From: Diaphorobacter nitroreducens
GTDB taxonomy: Bacteria; Pseudomonadota; Gammaproteobacteria; Burkholderiales; Burkholderiaceae_C
Reading direction: 5' to 3'
DNA: 64,000 nt
Assembly (NCBI GenBank): GCA_003755025.1
Contig: RJVL01000002.1
Span: 186,001-250,000 of the forward strand
Part shown: positions 7,285 through 18,331 of the stretch, piece by piece
How the letters are laid out: each line of letters starts with the position of its first letter
Position numbering within the stretch: position 1 is the first letter of the stretch
Position numbers and translations under genes: made by a program
Notes under the pieces: generated by a model
The model's input: the letters and a program-made list of their open reading frames with translations, nothing else
The model's database searches: none
What the model was told of the DNA's origin: nothing

Positions 7285-9312
7285 ATGACACCACCATCTC
7301 CGATCGTCGCCAGCCTGCCGCGCGACGTCATCCAACGCAACGGCGAGCGCACGCCTTTCGATGCTGTGCGCATCCAGTCGGCCATCGCCCGGGCCGGCCA
7401 GGCCACGGGCGAGTTCGGCGAGGACGAGGCCCGTCTGCTCACGGCGCAGGCCACCAAGGTGCTGATCCACCGCTTCCATGGCGAGGCGCCGGCCATCGAG
7501 CAGATCCAGGACGTGGTGGAGCAGACGCTGATCGCCGCCAACCATCTGCAGACCGCGCGCGCCTACATGGCCTACCGCCAGCGCCACGCCACCCTGCGCG
7601 CCGACCGGCAGACGCTGGTGCATGTGGAAAGCTCCATCAACGAGTACCTCACGCGCGCCGATTGGCGTGTGAACGCCAACGCCAACCAGGGCTACTCGCT
7701 GGGCGGGCTGATCCTGAACGTGGCAGGCAAGGTGACGGCCAACTACTGGCTCTCGCACGTCTACGCGCCCGAGATCGGCGAGGCGCACCGCAATGGCGAC
7801 ATCCACATCCACGACCTCGACATGCTCAGCGGCTACTGCGCCGGCTGGTCGCTGCGTACGCTGCTGCACGAGGGGCTGAACGGCGTGCCGGGCAAGGTGG
7901 AGGCGGGGCCCCCGAAGCACATGAGCTCCGCCGTGGGGCAGATCGTGAACTTCCTCGGCACGCTGCAGAACGAATGGGCGGGTGCGCAGGCGTTTTCGTC
8001 CTTCGACACCTACATGGCGCCCTTCGTGCGCAAGGACGGCATGGACTATGCCGCCGTGCGCCAGTGCATCCAGGAGCTGGTCTACAACCTCAACGTGCCC
8101 TCGCGCTGGGGCACGCAGACGCCGTTCACCAACCTCACCTTCGACTGGACCTGCCCCGAGGACCTGCGTGAGCAGGTGCCGGTGATCGGCGGCGTGGAGA
8201 TGCCGTTTTGCTACGGCGAGCTGCAGGCCGAGATGGACGTCATCAACCGCGCCTACATCGACGTGATGACCACGGGCGACGCCAAGGGCCGCGTGTTCAC
8301 CTTCCCCATCCCCACCTACAACATCACGCCCGATTTTCCGTGGGAGAGCGAGAACGCCGTCGCCCTGTTCGACATGACGGCCAAGTACGGCCTGCCGTAC
8401 TTCCAGAACTTCATCAATTCCGAGCTGTCGCCCAACATGGTGCGCTCCATGTGCTGCCGCCTGCAGCTGGACCTGCGCGAGCTGCTCAAGCGCGGCAACG
8501 GTCTGTTCGGCAGCGCCGAGCAGACCGGCAGCCTGGGCGTGGTCACCGTCAACTGCGCACGCCTGGGCTATCTGCACGCGGGCGACGAGGCGGCCCTGCT
8601 GGCGGCGCTGGACCGCCTGCTGGAACTGGGCAAGCAGAGCCTGGAGGTCAAGCGCAAGCTCATCCAGCGCCTGATGGACCAGGGCCTGTTCCCGTACACC
8701 AAGCGCTACCTGGGCACACTGCGCAACCACTTCAGCACGCTGGGCGTGAACGGCATCAACGAGATGGTGCGCAACTTCACCGGCGGCGCGCACGACATCA
8801 CCAGCGACTGGGGTCACCAGTTCGCCCTGCGCCTGCTGGACCATGTGCGCGCGCGCATCGTGCAGTTCCAGGAAGAAACCGGCCACCTCTACAACCTGGA
8901 GGCCACGCCCGCCGAAGGCACCACCTACCGCTTTGCCAAAGAAGACAAGAAGCGCTGGCCCGCCATCCTGCAAGCCGGCACCGAGGCGCAGCCGTACTAC
9001 ACCAACTCGTCGCAGCTGCCCGTGGGCTTCACCGACGACCCGTTCGAGGCGCTGCAGCGGCAAGAGGCGCTGCAGGGCAAGTACACCGGCGGCACGGTGC
9101 TGCACCTGTACATGGGCGAGCGCATCTCCAGCGGCGCTGCCTGCCGCGAGCTGGTGAAACGGGCGCTCACCCACTTCCGCCTGCCCTACATCACCGTCAC
9201 GCCCACCTTCTCCATCTGCCCCACGCACGGCTACTTGGCGGGCGAACACCCGTTCTGCCCGCGCTGCGACGAGGAGCGCCTGGCCGCCAAGCGCGCGCGG
9301 CTGGCGGCGTGA
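7285..9312 (+). CDS. nrdD: Anaerobic ribonucleoside-triphosphate reductase, catalytic part lacking the glycyl-radical segment
   Basis: Class III ribonucleotide reductase, which reduces NTPs to dNTPs without oxygen. The product has 675 residues from the ATG at 7285, after AAGGG. An N-terminal ATP-cone (about 12-100; VIQRNGERTPFDAVRIQSAI) precedes the ten-stranded barrel, with the finger-loop cysteine in VTVNCARLGYL and the partner cysteine in GYCAGWSL. The C-terminus has a zinc knuckle, SICPTHGYL then FCPRCDEE, and ends 11 residues later. The usual RVxGY glycyl-radical motif is absent; it is encoded by the next gene at 9403. Two NrdR boxes precede the gene. Both halves are in the same frame, with stops at 9310, 9319 and 9343 between them. 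Confidence 0.93.
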   Translation: MTPPSPIVASLPRDVIQRNGERTPFDAVRIQSAIARAGQATGEFGEDEARLLTAQATKVLIHRFHGEAPAIEQIQDVVEQTLIAANHLQTARAYMAYRQRHATLRADRQTLVHVESSINEYLTRADWRVNANANQGYSLGGLILNVAGKVTANYWLSHVYAPEIGEAHRNGDIHIHDLDMLSGYCAGWSLRTLLHEGLNGVPGKVEAGPPKHMSSAVGQIVNFLGTLQNEWAGAQAFSSFDTYMAPFVRKDGMDYAAVRQCIQELVYNLNVPSRWGTQTPFTNLTFDWTCPEDLREQVPVIGGVEMPFCYGELQAEMDVINRAYIDVMTTGDAKGRVFTFPIPTYNITPDFPWESENAVALFDMTAKYGLPYFQNFINSELSPNMVRSMCCRLQLDLRELLKRGNGLFGSAEQTGSLGVVTVNCARLGYLHAGDEAALLAALDRLLELGKQSLEVKRKLIQRLMDQGLFPYTKRYLGTLRNHFSTLGVNGINEMVRNFTGGAHDITSDWGHQFALRLLDHVRARIVQFQEETGHLYNLEATPAEGTTYRFAKEDKKRWPAILQAGTEAQPYYTNSSQLPVGFTDDPFEALQRQEALQGKYTGGTVLHLYMGERISSGAACRELVKRALTHFRLPYITVTPTFSICPTHGYLAGEHPFCPRCDEERLAAKRARLAA

Positions 9313-9320
9313 TTTGAATG

Positions 9321-9372
9321 AAATTTGCCTCTAGCGCTTATGTAGCAAGCGTCAAAAGCTATTGTTTTTGAA
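9321..9372 (-). repeat. Dispersed AGCGCTT repeat, copy 3, between the two nrdD parts
   Basis: Reads on the minus strand as TTCAAAAACAATAGCT, a GACGCTTGCTACATAAGCGCTA core, then GAGGCAAATTT. It fills most of the gap between the nrdD stop (9312) and the ribosome site of the glycyl-radical gene (about 9390). It is one of the better-preserved copies. Confidence 0.85.
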
Positions 9373-9402
9373 GTTCTTCCACCACCAACCCAGGAGTTTG
9401 TC

Positions 9403-9594
9403 ATGACCCACTTTTCCGCCACCGAGAACACCGCCCTGGCCACCGCCGTGCAGCTGACCGACGCCGAGCGCCAGCCCTGCGAGGTCTGGACGCGCGTCAT
9501 GGGCTACCACCGCCCCGTGGCCAGCTTCAACACCGGCAAGCAGGGCGAACACAACGAACGCCAGTTCTTCGCCGAGCCGGGCCGTGCCTGCTAG
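9403..9594 (+). CDS. Separate 63-residue glycyl-radical subunit of class III RNR
   Basis: The 63-residue product carries CEVWTRVMGYHRPV (residues 26-39) and FNTGKQGEHNERQFF (42-56). RVMGY is the glycyl-radical motif that normally forms the C-terminus of NrdD, with Gly34 the expected radical site. The ATG follows a good ribosome site (CCCAGGAGTTTGTC), so it should be translated on its own. It overlaps nrdG by 11 bp, and NrdG is the activase that would install the radical. It is in the same frame as the upstream nrdD, as expected if a single gene had been split, though chance gives one in three. I infer that NrdD plus this peptide form the working enzyme. Confidence 0.85.
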   Translation: MTHFSATENTALATAVQLTDAERQPCEVWTRVMGYHRPVASFNTGKQGEHNERQFFAEPGRAC

Positions 9595-10282
9595 GACCAG
9601 CCACACCGCCGCCCAGGCGCTGCGCGTCGGCGGCATCACGCCGCTGACCACCATCGACTTTCCCGGCAGGCTGGCCGCCGTGGTGTTCTGCCAGGGCTGC
9701 CCCTGGCGCTGCGGCTATTGCCACAACGCCGGGCTGCTGGACGCGGCCGCACCCGCGCCGCACCGCTGGAGCGAAGTGGAGCAACTGCTGCACACGCGCC
9801 GCGGCCTGCTGGACGGCGTGGTGTTCTCGGGCGGCGAGCCCACGCTGCAGGCCGCCCTGCCCGACGCCCTCGCGCGCGTACGCGCCCTGGGCTTTGCCAC
9901 CGGCCTGCACACGGCCGGCATGTACCCCGAGCGGCTGCAGGCCCTGCTGCCGCTGCTGGACTGGGTGGGCCTGGACATCAAGGGGCCGCCGGCACATTAC
10001 GACGCCATCACTCGCACGCCGGGCAGTGGCGACCGCGCTTGGGAGTCGCTGCGCTGCGTGCAGGCCAGCGGTGTGGATTACGAGTGCCGCACCACTTGGA
10101 ACCCGACTCTTTTCCCGCCTGCCGATCTCGTCGGCCTGGCACATACCCTGGCAGACGCTGGTGTTACACACTGGGTTGTCCAACGCTGCCTAGCTGCGGG
10201 CGATGTTCCCTCAACATCGCCCGGCCCCCTCCAGTTTTCGGGAGTAGAGGAGCGTTTTAAGTCGCTCACTTGGCGAGGCTAG
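9584..10282 (+). CDS. nrdG: Anaerobic RNR-activating radical SAM protein NrdG, with atypical C-terminus
   Basis: A 232-residue activase that generates the glycyl radical using S-adenosylmethionine and a 4Fe-4S cluster. LRVGGITPLTTIDFPG opens the domain; CPWRCGYC gives the CxxxCxxC cluster motif, and VVFSGGEPTLQ is a SAM-binding motif. The start is a GTG overlapping the glycyl-radical gene. Similarity looks normal to about THWVVQRC (residue 202); the last 30 residues do not look like the family. From about 10095 the codons also change (CTT, GTT, ACA and TTT appear), although the protein still reads as NrdG until about 10190. A recombination junction inside the gene is the simplest reading. Activity with this C-terminus is uncertain. 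Confidence 0.9.
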   Translation: MPARTSHTAAQALRVGGITPLTTIDFPGRLAAVVFCQGCPWRCGYCHNAGLLDAAAPAPHRWSEVEQLLHTRRGLLDGVVFSGGEPTLQAALPDALARVRALGFATGLHTAGMYPERLQALLPLLDWVGLDIKGPPAHYDAITRTPGSGDRAWESLRCVQASGVDYECRTTWNPTLFPPADLVGLAHTLADAGVTHWVVQRCLAAGDVPSTSPGPLQFSGVEERFKSLTWRG

Positions 10283-10404
10283 TCGCCTCGAAGGTGGCAG
10301 CCCGCTGCTCCTATGAGTACTTACGACCCGGGAAAGCGGTCCTTCCTCAAGCCGCACCTCCCATTACATGCCTCTACTTACTCAGGATACTCATGCCGGT
10401 CAGC
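10190..10404. other. Hairpin-rich region at the 3' end of nrdG
   Basis: Several inverted repeats follow one another: GGGCGATGTT / AACATCGCCC (10199-10223, five-base loop), GAGCG / CGCTC (10251-10268), CGAGGC / GCCTCG (10274-10290), and an outer GTAGAGG / CCTCTAC pair (about 10245-10251 and 10371-10377). GC content is lower than the surroundings. The first 93 bp also code for the odd C-terminus of nrdG. It could be a structured RNA, a mobile-element end or a folded 3' region; I could not match it to a known element. Confidence 0.4.
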
Positions 10405-11253
10405 TCATTGCAGTGAGCTTTGGGTAGCCAGATCGCTCAAGGCCTGCTCCAGCAGCGTGATGTCGGGTTGAGATTGCTCCGCTTCTTTAAAAACAATACC
10501 GGTACCAATCGTGGAAGGCGTGGTCAGGCGTCGCACTGATACCAATTGCTCGGTCATGGAGCCGCTCGCGTTCAGCAAATAGCCTTCGCCCTCGTTGACG
10601 CTGTATACAAACAAATAACCCCGTTGCAACTGACCCTGAGCATTCAATCTCACGCACAGTACGCCGCCGGCCGCGTTACCGCTAGTTTGATGCTCACAGC
10701 CGAACAATCCGTCGGATGAGGCAACAATGCCATTTCCTGTATTAGTGGCTGGCCCACTGACAGTCAGGTTCGCCACTTCCGCTGTGAGACCCAATGGTCC
10801 GAAGGACGTGAAGTTCCATATGCCTCGAAGACTAGGCGCGGCAAACGGATACCCAAAATTGAATCGTGCAATCGCCTTCTCAGTTTCTCCGGGGAGGGTA
10901 ACAAACCCGGTCACGCCGCTAGTGAAACGGAATTGGGCAGTACCCGCGTTACCGGCTTCTTGTCCTGAGAGAGGACCGCTGCCCAAGTGGCGGCCGCCCG
11001 CATAGCGCATCAGGGGCGCTGAAACTTGATTGTCGACAAGTCTGCCAGTGGCTAAATAGAAAGTCGGGTGTCCGTTATTTTCGTATGCATACATCTGCAG
11101 GACGAAAACGTCATTCTGAACATCAATTGCCAATCCACGACCCGGCTTTCCGTCCAGTTCGGACGTTACGACCCATGTGCCAGTCTGTGGCATGAAAGCA
11201 TGCACCCAACCGGCGCCTAGCAGTGCGGCCACAGTGATTATTTTCTTGAACAT
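10405..11253 (-). CDS. Secreted protein of unknown function
   Basis: A 282-residue protein with a clear signal peptide (MFKKIITVAALLGAGWVHA, cleavage about residue 19), so periplasmic or extracellular. The mature part begins FMPQTGTWVVTSELDGKPGRG and is rich in Gly, Thr, Ser and short predicted strands (LRGIWNFTSFGPLGLTAEV), suggesting a beta-structured protein. Two cysteines (in LFGCEHQT and GVLCVRL) may form a disulphide. I recognise no catalytic motif or named domain, though it resembles uncharacterised exported proteins I have seen in Comamonadaceae. A ribosome site (CAAGGAG) precedes the ATG. GC content is visibly lower (roughly 52-55%) than neighbouring genes, suggesting recent acquisition together with the nrdG 3' end. 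Confidence 0.75.
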   Translation of the reverse strand: MFKKIITVAALLGAGWVHAFMPQTGTWVVTSELDGKPGRGLAIDVQNDVFVLQMYAYENNGHPTFYLATGRLVDNQVSAPLMRYAGGRHLGSGPLSGQEAGNAGTAQFRFTSGVTGFVTLPGETEKAIARFNFGYPFAAPSLRGIWNFTSFGPLGLTAEVANLTVSGPATNTGNGIVASSDGLFGCEHQTSGNAAGGVLCVRLNAQGQLQRGYLFVYSVNEGEGYLLNASGSMTEQLVSVRRLTTPSTIGTGIVFKEAEQSQPDITLLEQALSDLATQSSLQ

Positions 11254-11444
11254 CGCCTGAACTCCTTGGACAACCTCCCAGCGAGGCAGTGTCGTTATAG
11301 CAGATGTGTCAATTTGTTTCTTTGACGATACCGGCTAAATGCGTCGCTCGTGACTCGGCAGACATACCGCTGCTTTCCCACCAAAGCATCCTGCCCCCAA
11401 CAGGAGGCTGTCTCATTTGCGCAGGCTTGCAACGAAGGCCACTG

Positions 11445-13304
<1,860 letters not shown>

Positions 13305-13316
13305 ACCGGTGGACTC

Positions 13317-13371
13317 TCTTTTTGATAGCTGTCAGCGCTTATTGGATAAGCGCCAAAGGCACTTTTGGCCT
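13317..13371 (+). repeat. Dispersed AGCGCTT repeat, copy 4
   Basis: Contains GATAGCTGTCAGCGCTTATT and the right arm GGATAAGCGCCAAAGGC. It lies in the recQ / metH divergent region and could affect the promoter of either gene. Confidence 0.85.
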
Positions 13372-13467
13372 ATAAAACGCGGCCATGCGGATGGCCCCAC
13401 CATGGCGCAAAGCCCGTTATTGTGCGCCCGCCACCGCGGGCGGCGCCGGCTTCCTACAATCGGCCCC

Positions 13468-14502
<1,035 letters not shown>

Positions 14503-14549
14503 AGCGCACGCCGCATGCGCCCAGCCACCGACTGAGAGGACCCGGCGAC

Positions 14550-15212
14550 ATGCAACGCACCCCCCGCACTTCTTTCCCAGCAACTCCCCGCCGGGCCACC
14601 GCCACGCTGGCCCTGTGCGTGGCCGCATGCCTTGCCGTCACCGGCTGCGCCACGCCACCCCCGCCCCCGGTGGCGCCCGCCCCCGCCGCCGATGCGCGCG
14701 CCCGTTACGACGCCGACCTGCAGGACTGCCGCGACCGCGCGCAGCAGGTGGGCGTGCTCAGCGAGACGCTGGACGCCGTGGTCCAGGGCGCGCTGGTGGC
14801 GGCGTTTCTCGCCTGGGGACTCGGGCGTAGCGACACGGGCGTGCGCGACTGGGCTCTCACGGGCGGCGCACTTGCGGGCGGCTCGCAGGGACTGCAGGCG
14901 CTGGAGCGGCGGCGCCAGCTGGTCGCGCACTGCATGGCCGTGCGGGGCCACCGCATCAGCCCGCTGGCAGTCGCCGGGCCGCAGCCGGGCGCCGCGCCGT
15001 CCGTGCCCGTGGCACCGGCGGCGCCGCCGCGCCCCTCGGGCGCCGATGCCTACAGCGCCGAGCGCCTGGCACGCGAGCAAGCGTGCCATGCCCAGCCCGT
15101 GGCCGCGCTCGCCGCCAAGGGGCCGGGCTTTGAGACCTATAGCGTGCCGTGCAGCAACGGCGACGCGCTGGCGATCCGCTGCGAGTTCGGCAATTGCCGC
15201 GTGCTGCGCTGA
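14550..15212 (+). CDS. Putative lipoprotein with a glycine-rich segment
   Basis: A 220-residue protein with an N-terminal export signal and lipobox (LAVTGC, Cys about 33), followed by a Pro/Ala-rich linker (PPPPPVAPAPAA). The middle part has a small-residue segment (ALVAAFLAWGLG, then LTGGALAGGSQGLQAL) like glycine-zipper proteins of the outer membrane. Six cysteines in the mature part (DLQDCRD, AHCMAV, EQACHA, VPCSNG, IRCEF, NCRV) could form disulphides in the periplasm. I do not recognise a named family. It starts 47 bp after the metH module, after a GAGAGGA ribosome site, so cotranscription is possible without an obvious functional link. Confidence 0.75.
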   Translation: MQRTPRTSFPATPRRATATLALCVAACLAVTGCATPPPPPVAPAPAADARARYDADLQDCRDRAQQVGVLSETLDAVVQGALVAAFLAWGLGRSDTGVRDWALTGGALAGGSQGLQALERRRQLVAHCMAVRGHRISPLAVAGPQPGAAPSVPVAPAAPPRPSGADAYSAERLAREQACHAQPVAALAAKGPGFETYSVPCSNGDALAIRCEFGNCRVLR

Positions 15213-15220
15213 GAGAACTC

Positions 15221-15279
15221 CTGTTTTCATAGCTGTTCGCGCTTGCCAGTTGGGCGCTATGGGCCTATTTGGCTTTGAA
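15221..15279 (+). repeat. Dispersed AGCGCTT repeat, copy 5
   Basis: GTTTTCATAGCTGTTCGCGC, then TTGGGCGCTATGGGCC. It starts about 8 bp after the lipoprotein stop and in the same direction. Confidence 0.75.
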
Positions 15280-15364
15280 CGTCGCCCTCTTCCGCGCTCA
15301 CCCTCTTACCCGGACGGCGCAAGGCTCCTAGACTGGTCCCACGACAACACGGAGGCCACGCACC

Positions 15365-17020
15365 ATGGACTGGACCACCCACCAGGTCTTCAACCAATAC
15401 CCCGAGCTGAACGACTACCACCCGCTGGCCACCGACGCAGCGCTGTGCGAGGCGCTGGAGCGTGCGGGCGCCGACTGGGCGCGCCCGGCGCTCGACGCCT
15501 ATGCCGCACGGCTGGGCATGACCGAGACCTACGCCCTGGCCGACCAGGCCAACCGCCACACGCCGCAGTTGCAGCGCTTTGACACGCGCGGGCAGCGCAT
15601 CGACGCGCTGGAGTTCCACCCCGCGTGGCACCAGCTCCTGGCGCTGTACCGCGGCGAGGGGCTGATCTCCCGGCCCTTCCAGGACGAGCGACCGGGCCGC
15701 TGGGCCGCATGGGCGGCGGGCTTTTACCTGCACGGCCAGGTGGAACAGGGCACGCTGTGCCCCGCCACGATGACACAGGCCGCCATCCCGCTGCTGCGCA
15801 AGGAGCCCGCGCTGTGGCAGTCGCTGCAGTCCCGGCTCTACAGCACCGCCTACGACCCGCGCGACCTGCCCGTGGCGGACAAGGCCAGCATCTGGCTGGG
15901 CATGGGCATGACCGAGAAGCAGGGCGGGTCGGACGTTCGCGCCAACACCACCGTGGCGACACCCATCGGCACGGGCGGGCGCGGCGGCGAATACCGGCTG
16001 CGCGGACACAAGTGGTTCTTCTCGGCGCCACAGTGCGACGCGCACCTGGTGGTGGCGCGCACCGGCGAGGGCGGCCCGTTCGCCTGCTTCTACGTGCCGC
16101 GCTGGCGCCCGGACGGCAGCCGCAACGCCGTGCGTGTGCAGCGCCTGAAGGACAAGGTGGGCAACCGCAGCAACGCCAGCAGCGAGGTGGAGTTCGAGGA
16201 TGCCTGGGGCCTGCTCATGGGCGAGGAAGGCCGGGGCATCCCCACCATCATCGAGATGGCCAGCTACACGCGCCTGAACTGCGTGGTGGGCAGCGCCGCC
16301 ATCCTGCGCCAGGCCACCGTGCAGGCCATCCATTACGCGCGCCGGCGCCACGCCTTCGGCAAGGCCCTGGCCGAGCAGCCGTTGATGCGCGCGGTGCTGG
16401 CCGACCTGGCGCTGGAGAGCGAGGCCGCGCTGCACCTGGCCATGCGACTGGCCCAGGCGTACGAGGACGACGGCACGCCCGCCCAGCGTGCCTGGAAGCG
16501 CGTGATGACGCCGGCCGCCAAGTTCTGGGTCTGCAAGCGCGCGGTGGAGCTGACCGGCGAGGCCATGGAGGTACTGGGCGGTAACGGCTACGTGGAGGAC
16601 GGCGTGATGGCGCGCCTGTTCCGCGAGGCGCCCGTCAACTCCATCTGGGAGGGCTCGGGCAACGTGATGTGCCTGGACGTGCTGCGCGCCCTGCAGCGCG
16701 AGCCCGACGCCGCACACGCTTTGCTGACCGAGCTGCACGCCGCGGCGCAGGGCGAGCCGCGCATTGCCGCTGCCGCACGCGAGCTGCAGGCCCTGTTGGC
16801 CACACCGGCTGAGCAGTTGGAAGGCCTGGGCCGCGTGCTGACCCAGCGCCTGGTGCTGCTGGCCCAGGCCTGCCTGCTGCGCCAGCAGGCCCCCGCGGCC
16901 GTGGCCGATGCGTTCATCGCCACGCGGCTGGCGGACAGCGGGGCCGGCCGCGTGGCGGGCGCCATTGACACACGCGGTCTGGATGTGGCGGCGGTTCTGG
17001 CGCGCGCGTTTCCGGGATAG
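15365..17020 (+). CDS. aidB: AidB-like acyl-CoA dehydrogenase family protein
   Basis: A 551-residue homologue of E. coli AidB (541 residues), a flavoprotein of the acyl-CoA dehydrogenase superfamily induced in the adaptive response to alkylation damage and able to bind DNA. Family-typical blocks include WTTHQVFNQYPELNDYHPL at the start, LGMGMTEKQGGSDVRANTT (about 178-196), LRGHKWFFSAPQCDAHLV (about 213-230), RLKDKVGNRSNASSEVEF and PVNSIWEGSGNVMCLDVLR (about 423-441). The C-terminal extension beyond the dehydrogenase fold, associated with DNA binding in AidB, is present. It stands alone between two dispersed repeats with its own ribosome site (CGGAGGCC). Whether it repairs, destroys or only shields against alkylating agents is unsettled for the family. 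Confidence 0.92.
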   Translation: MDWTTHQVFNQYPELNDYHPLATDAALCEALERAGADWARPALDAYAARLGMTETYALADQANRHTPQLQRFDTRGQRIDALEFHPAWHQLLALYRGEGLISRPFQDERPGRWAAWAAGFYLHGQVEQGTLCPATMTQAAIPLLRKEPALWQSLQSRLYSTAYDPRDLPVADKASIWLGMGMTEKQGGSDVRANTTVATPIGTGGRGGEYRLRGHKWFFSAPQCDAHLVVARTGEGGPFACFYVPRWRPDGSRNAVRVQRLKDKVGNRSNASSEVEFEDAWGLLMGEEGRGIPTIIEMASYTRLNCVVGSAAILRQATVQAIHYARRRHAFGKALAEQPLMRAVLADLALESEAALHLAMRLAQAYEDDGTPAQRAWKRVMTPAAKFWVCKRAVELTGEAMEVLGGNGYVEDGVMARLFREAPVNSIWEGSGNVMCLDVLRALQREPDAAHALLTELHAAAQGEPRIAAAARELQALLATPAEQLEGLGRVLTQRLVLLAQACLLRQQAPAAVADAFIATRLADSGAGRVAGAIDTRGLDVAAVLARAFPG

Positions 17021-17038
17021 TGGACGGGGCCTTCAGAG

Positions 17039-17094
17039 CAAAACGGCTTCTAGCGCTCGTCCACCAAGCGCAACCAGCTATTTTTACAATAGCA
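17039..17094 (-). repeat. Dispersed AGCGCTT repeat, copy 6
   Basis: Minus-strand reading: AAAAATAGCTGGTTGCGCTT, spacer, ACGAGCGCTAGAAGCCG. It lies between aidB and the threonine dehydratase, opposite in direction to both. Confidence 0.8.
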
Positions 17095-17131
17095 AAACTG
17101 CTTCACCTGGCGCGCTGCGCCACAATGCACC

Positions 17132-18331
17132 ATGCTGACCTTCCAAGACATCCAGCACGCCGCTGAGCGCCTGCGCGGCCAGGTACTCGAAACCCCCTGC
17201 GTCGAATCGCGCACGCTCTCGCAGATCGTGGGCGCCCAGGTGTTCCTCAAGTTCGAGAACCTGCAGTTCACCGCCTCGTTCAAGGAACGCGGCGCCTGCA
17301 ACAAGCTGAGCCAGCTCACTCCCCAAGAACGCGAGCGCGGCGTGGTGGCCATGAGCGCGGGCAACCATGCCCAGGGGGTGGCCTACCACGCGCAGCGCCT
17401 GGGCCTGCGCGCCGTGATCGTCATGCCGCGCTTCACCCCCGGTGTGAAAGTGGAGCGCACGCGCGGCTTTGGTGCCGAGGTGGTGCTGCACGGCGACACG
17501 CTGGAGGAAGCCCGCCAGCACGCCTACCAGTTGGCGGAGCAGCAGGGCCTGACCTTCGTGCACCCCTACGACGACGAGGCCGTGGCCGCCGGCCAGGGCA
17601 CGCTGGTGCTGGAGATGCTGGCCGCCCAGCCCGACCTGGATGCGCTGGTGGTTTCGGTGGGCGGCGGCGGGCTGCTGGCCGGCATGGCAACGGCGGCGCG
17701 GGCCATTAAGCCGAACCTGGAGATCATCGGCGTGCAGACGGCGCGCTTCCCAGCCATGGTGAATGCCATCAAGGGCACGCACCACGCGCAGGGCGCGTCA
17801 ACCATCGCCGAGGGCATCGCCGTGGGCCAGCCCGGAAAGATGACGCAGGAGGTCATTGGCCGGCTGGTGGATGACCTGCTGCTGGTGGACGAAGGCGACA
17901 TCGAGCAGGCGGTGCTGATGCTGCTGGAGATCGAAAAGACGCTGGTGGAAGGCGCGGGGGCCGCCGGGCTGGCCGCGCTGGTGCGCCACCCCGAGCGCTT
18001 TCGCGGAAAGAAGGTGGGGCTGGTGCTCAGCGGCGGCAACATCGACCCGCTGCTGCTGGCGGCCATCATCGAGCGCGGCATGGTGCGATCCGGCCGGTTG
18101 GCGCGCATCATGGTCAGCGCACGCGACGTGCCCGGCGTGCTCGCCCGCATCACTGCCCTCGTGGCCGAAGCGGGCGCTAACATCGAAGAGGTGCACCACC
18201 AGCGCGCCTTCACCGTGCTGGCCGCGCAGAACGTGGAGATCGAACTGGTGCTGCAAACGCGCGGCAAGGCCCACATCCAGCAGGTGCTGGACCTGCTGCG
18301 CGCCGCGCAGATGGAGGCCGAGCTGCGCTGA
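17132..18331 (+). CDS. ilvA: Threonine ammonia-lyase (threonine dehydratase), single-ACT form
   Basis: A 399-residue PLP enzyme converting threonine to 2-oxobutanoate and ammonia, the entry step to isoleucine. The PLP lysine lies in TASFKERGACNKL (about 52). The phosphate-binding glycine loop is VSVGGGGLLAGMA (about 173-185), and MSAGNHAQGVAYHA is the substrate loop. A single C-terminal ACT-like domain (about 326-399; MVSARDVPGVLARI) marks the roughly 400-residue form, shorter than E. coli IlvA (514 residues). Forms of this length have been called either ilvA or tdcB; the ACT domain and absence of a tdc operon favour biosynthesis. It is monocistronic by spacing. Confidence 0.9.
   Translation: MLTFQDIQHAAERLRGQVLETPCVESRTLSQIVGAQVFLKFENLQFTASFKERGACNKLSQLTPQERERGVVAMSAGNHAQGVAYHAQRLGLRAVIVMPRFTPGVKVERTRGFGAEVVLHGDTLEEARQHAYQLAEQQGLTFVHPYDDEAVAAGQGTLVLEMLAAQPDLDALVVSVGGGGLLAGMATAARAIKPNLEIIGVQTARFPAMVNAIKGTHHAQGASTIAEGIAVGQPGKMTQEVIGRLVDDLLLVDEGDIEQAVLMLLEIEKTLVEGAGAAGLAALVRHPERFRGKKVGLVLSGGNIDPLLLAAIIERGMVRSGRLARIMVSARDVPGVLARITALVAEAGANIEEVHHQRAFTVLAAQNVEIELVLQTRGKAHIQQVLDLLRAAQMEAELR

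Noticed and set aside
10179-10223. Possible integron attC site near the end of nrdG
   Set aside because: GTCCAAC at 10179 fits the RYYYAAC core and a strong hairpin follows, but no matching GTTRRRY partner with L boxes is found at the right distance and no integrase is present.
10174-11274. 10-bp inverted repeat GGTTGTCCAA / TTGGACAACC flanking the low-GC segment
   Set aside because: It could mark the ends of an insertion, but it is only 10 bp, lies inside nrdG coding sequence on one side and by a ribosome site on the other, and has no target duplication or transposase. Chance cannot be excluded.
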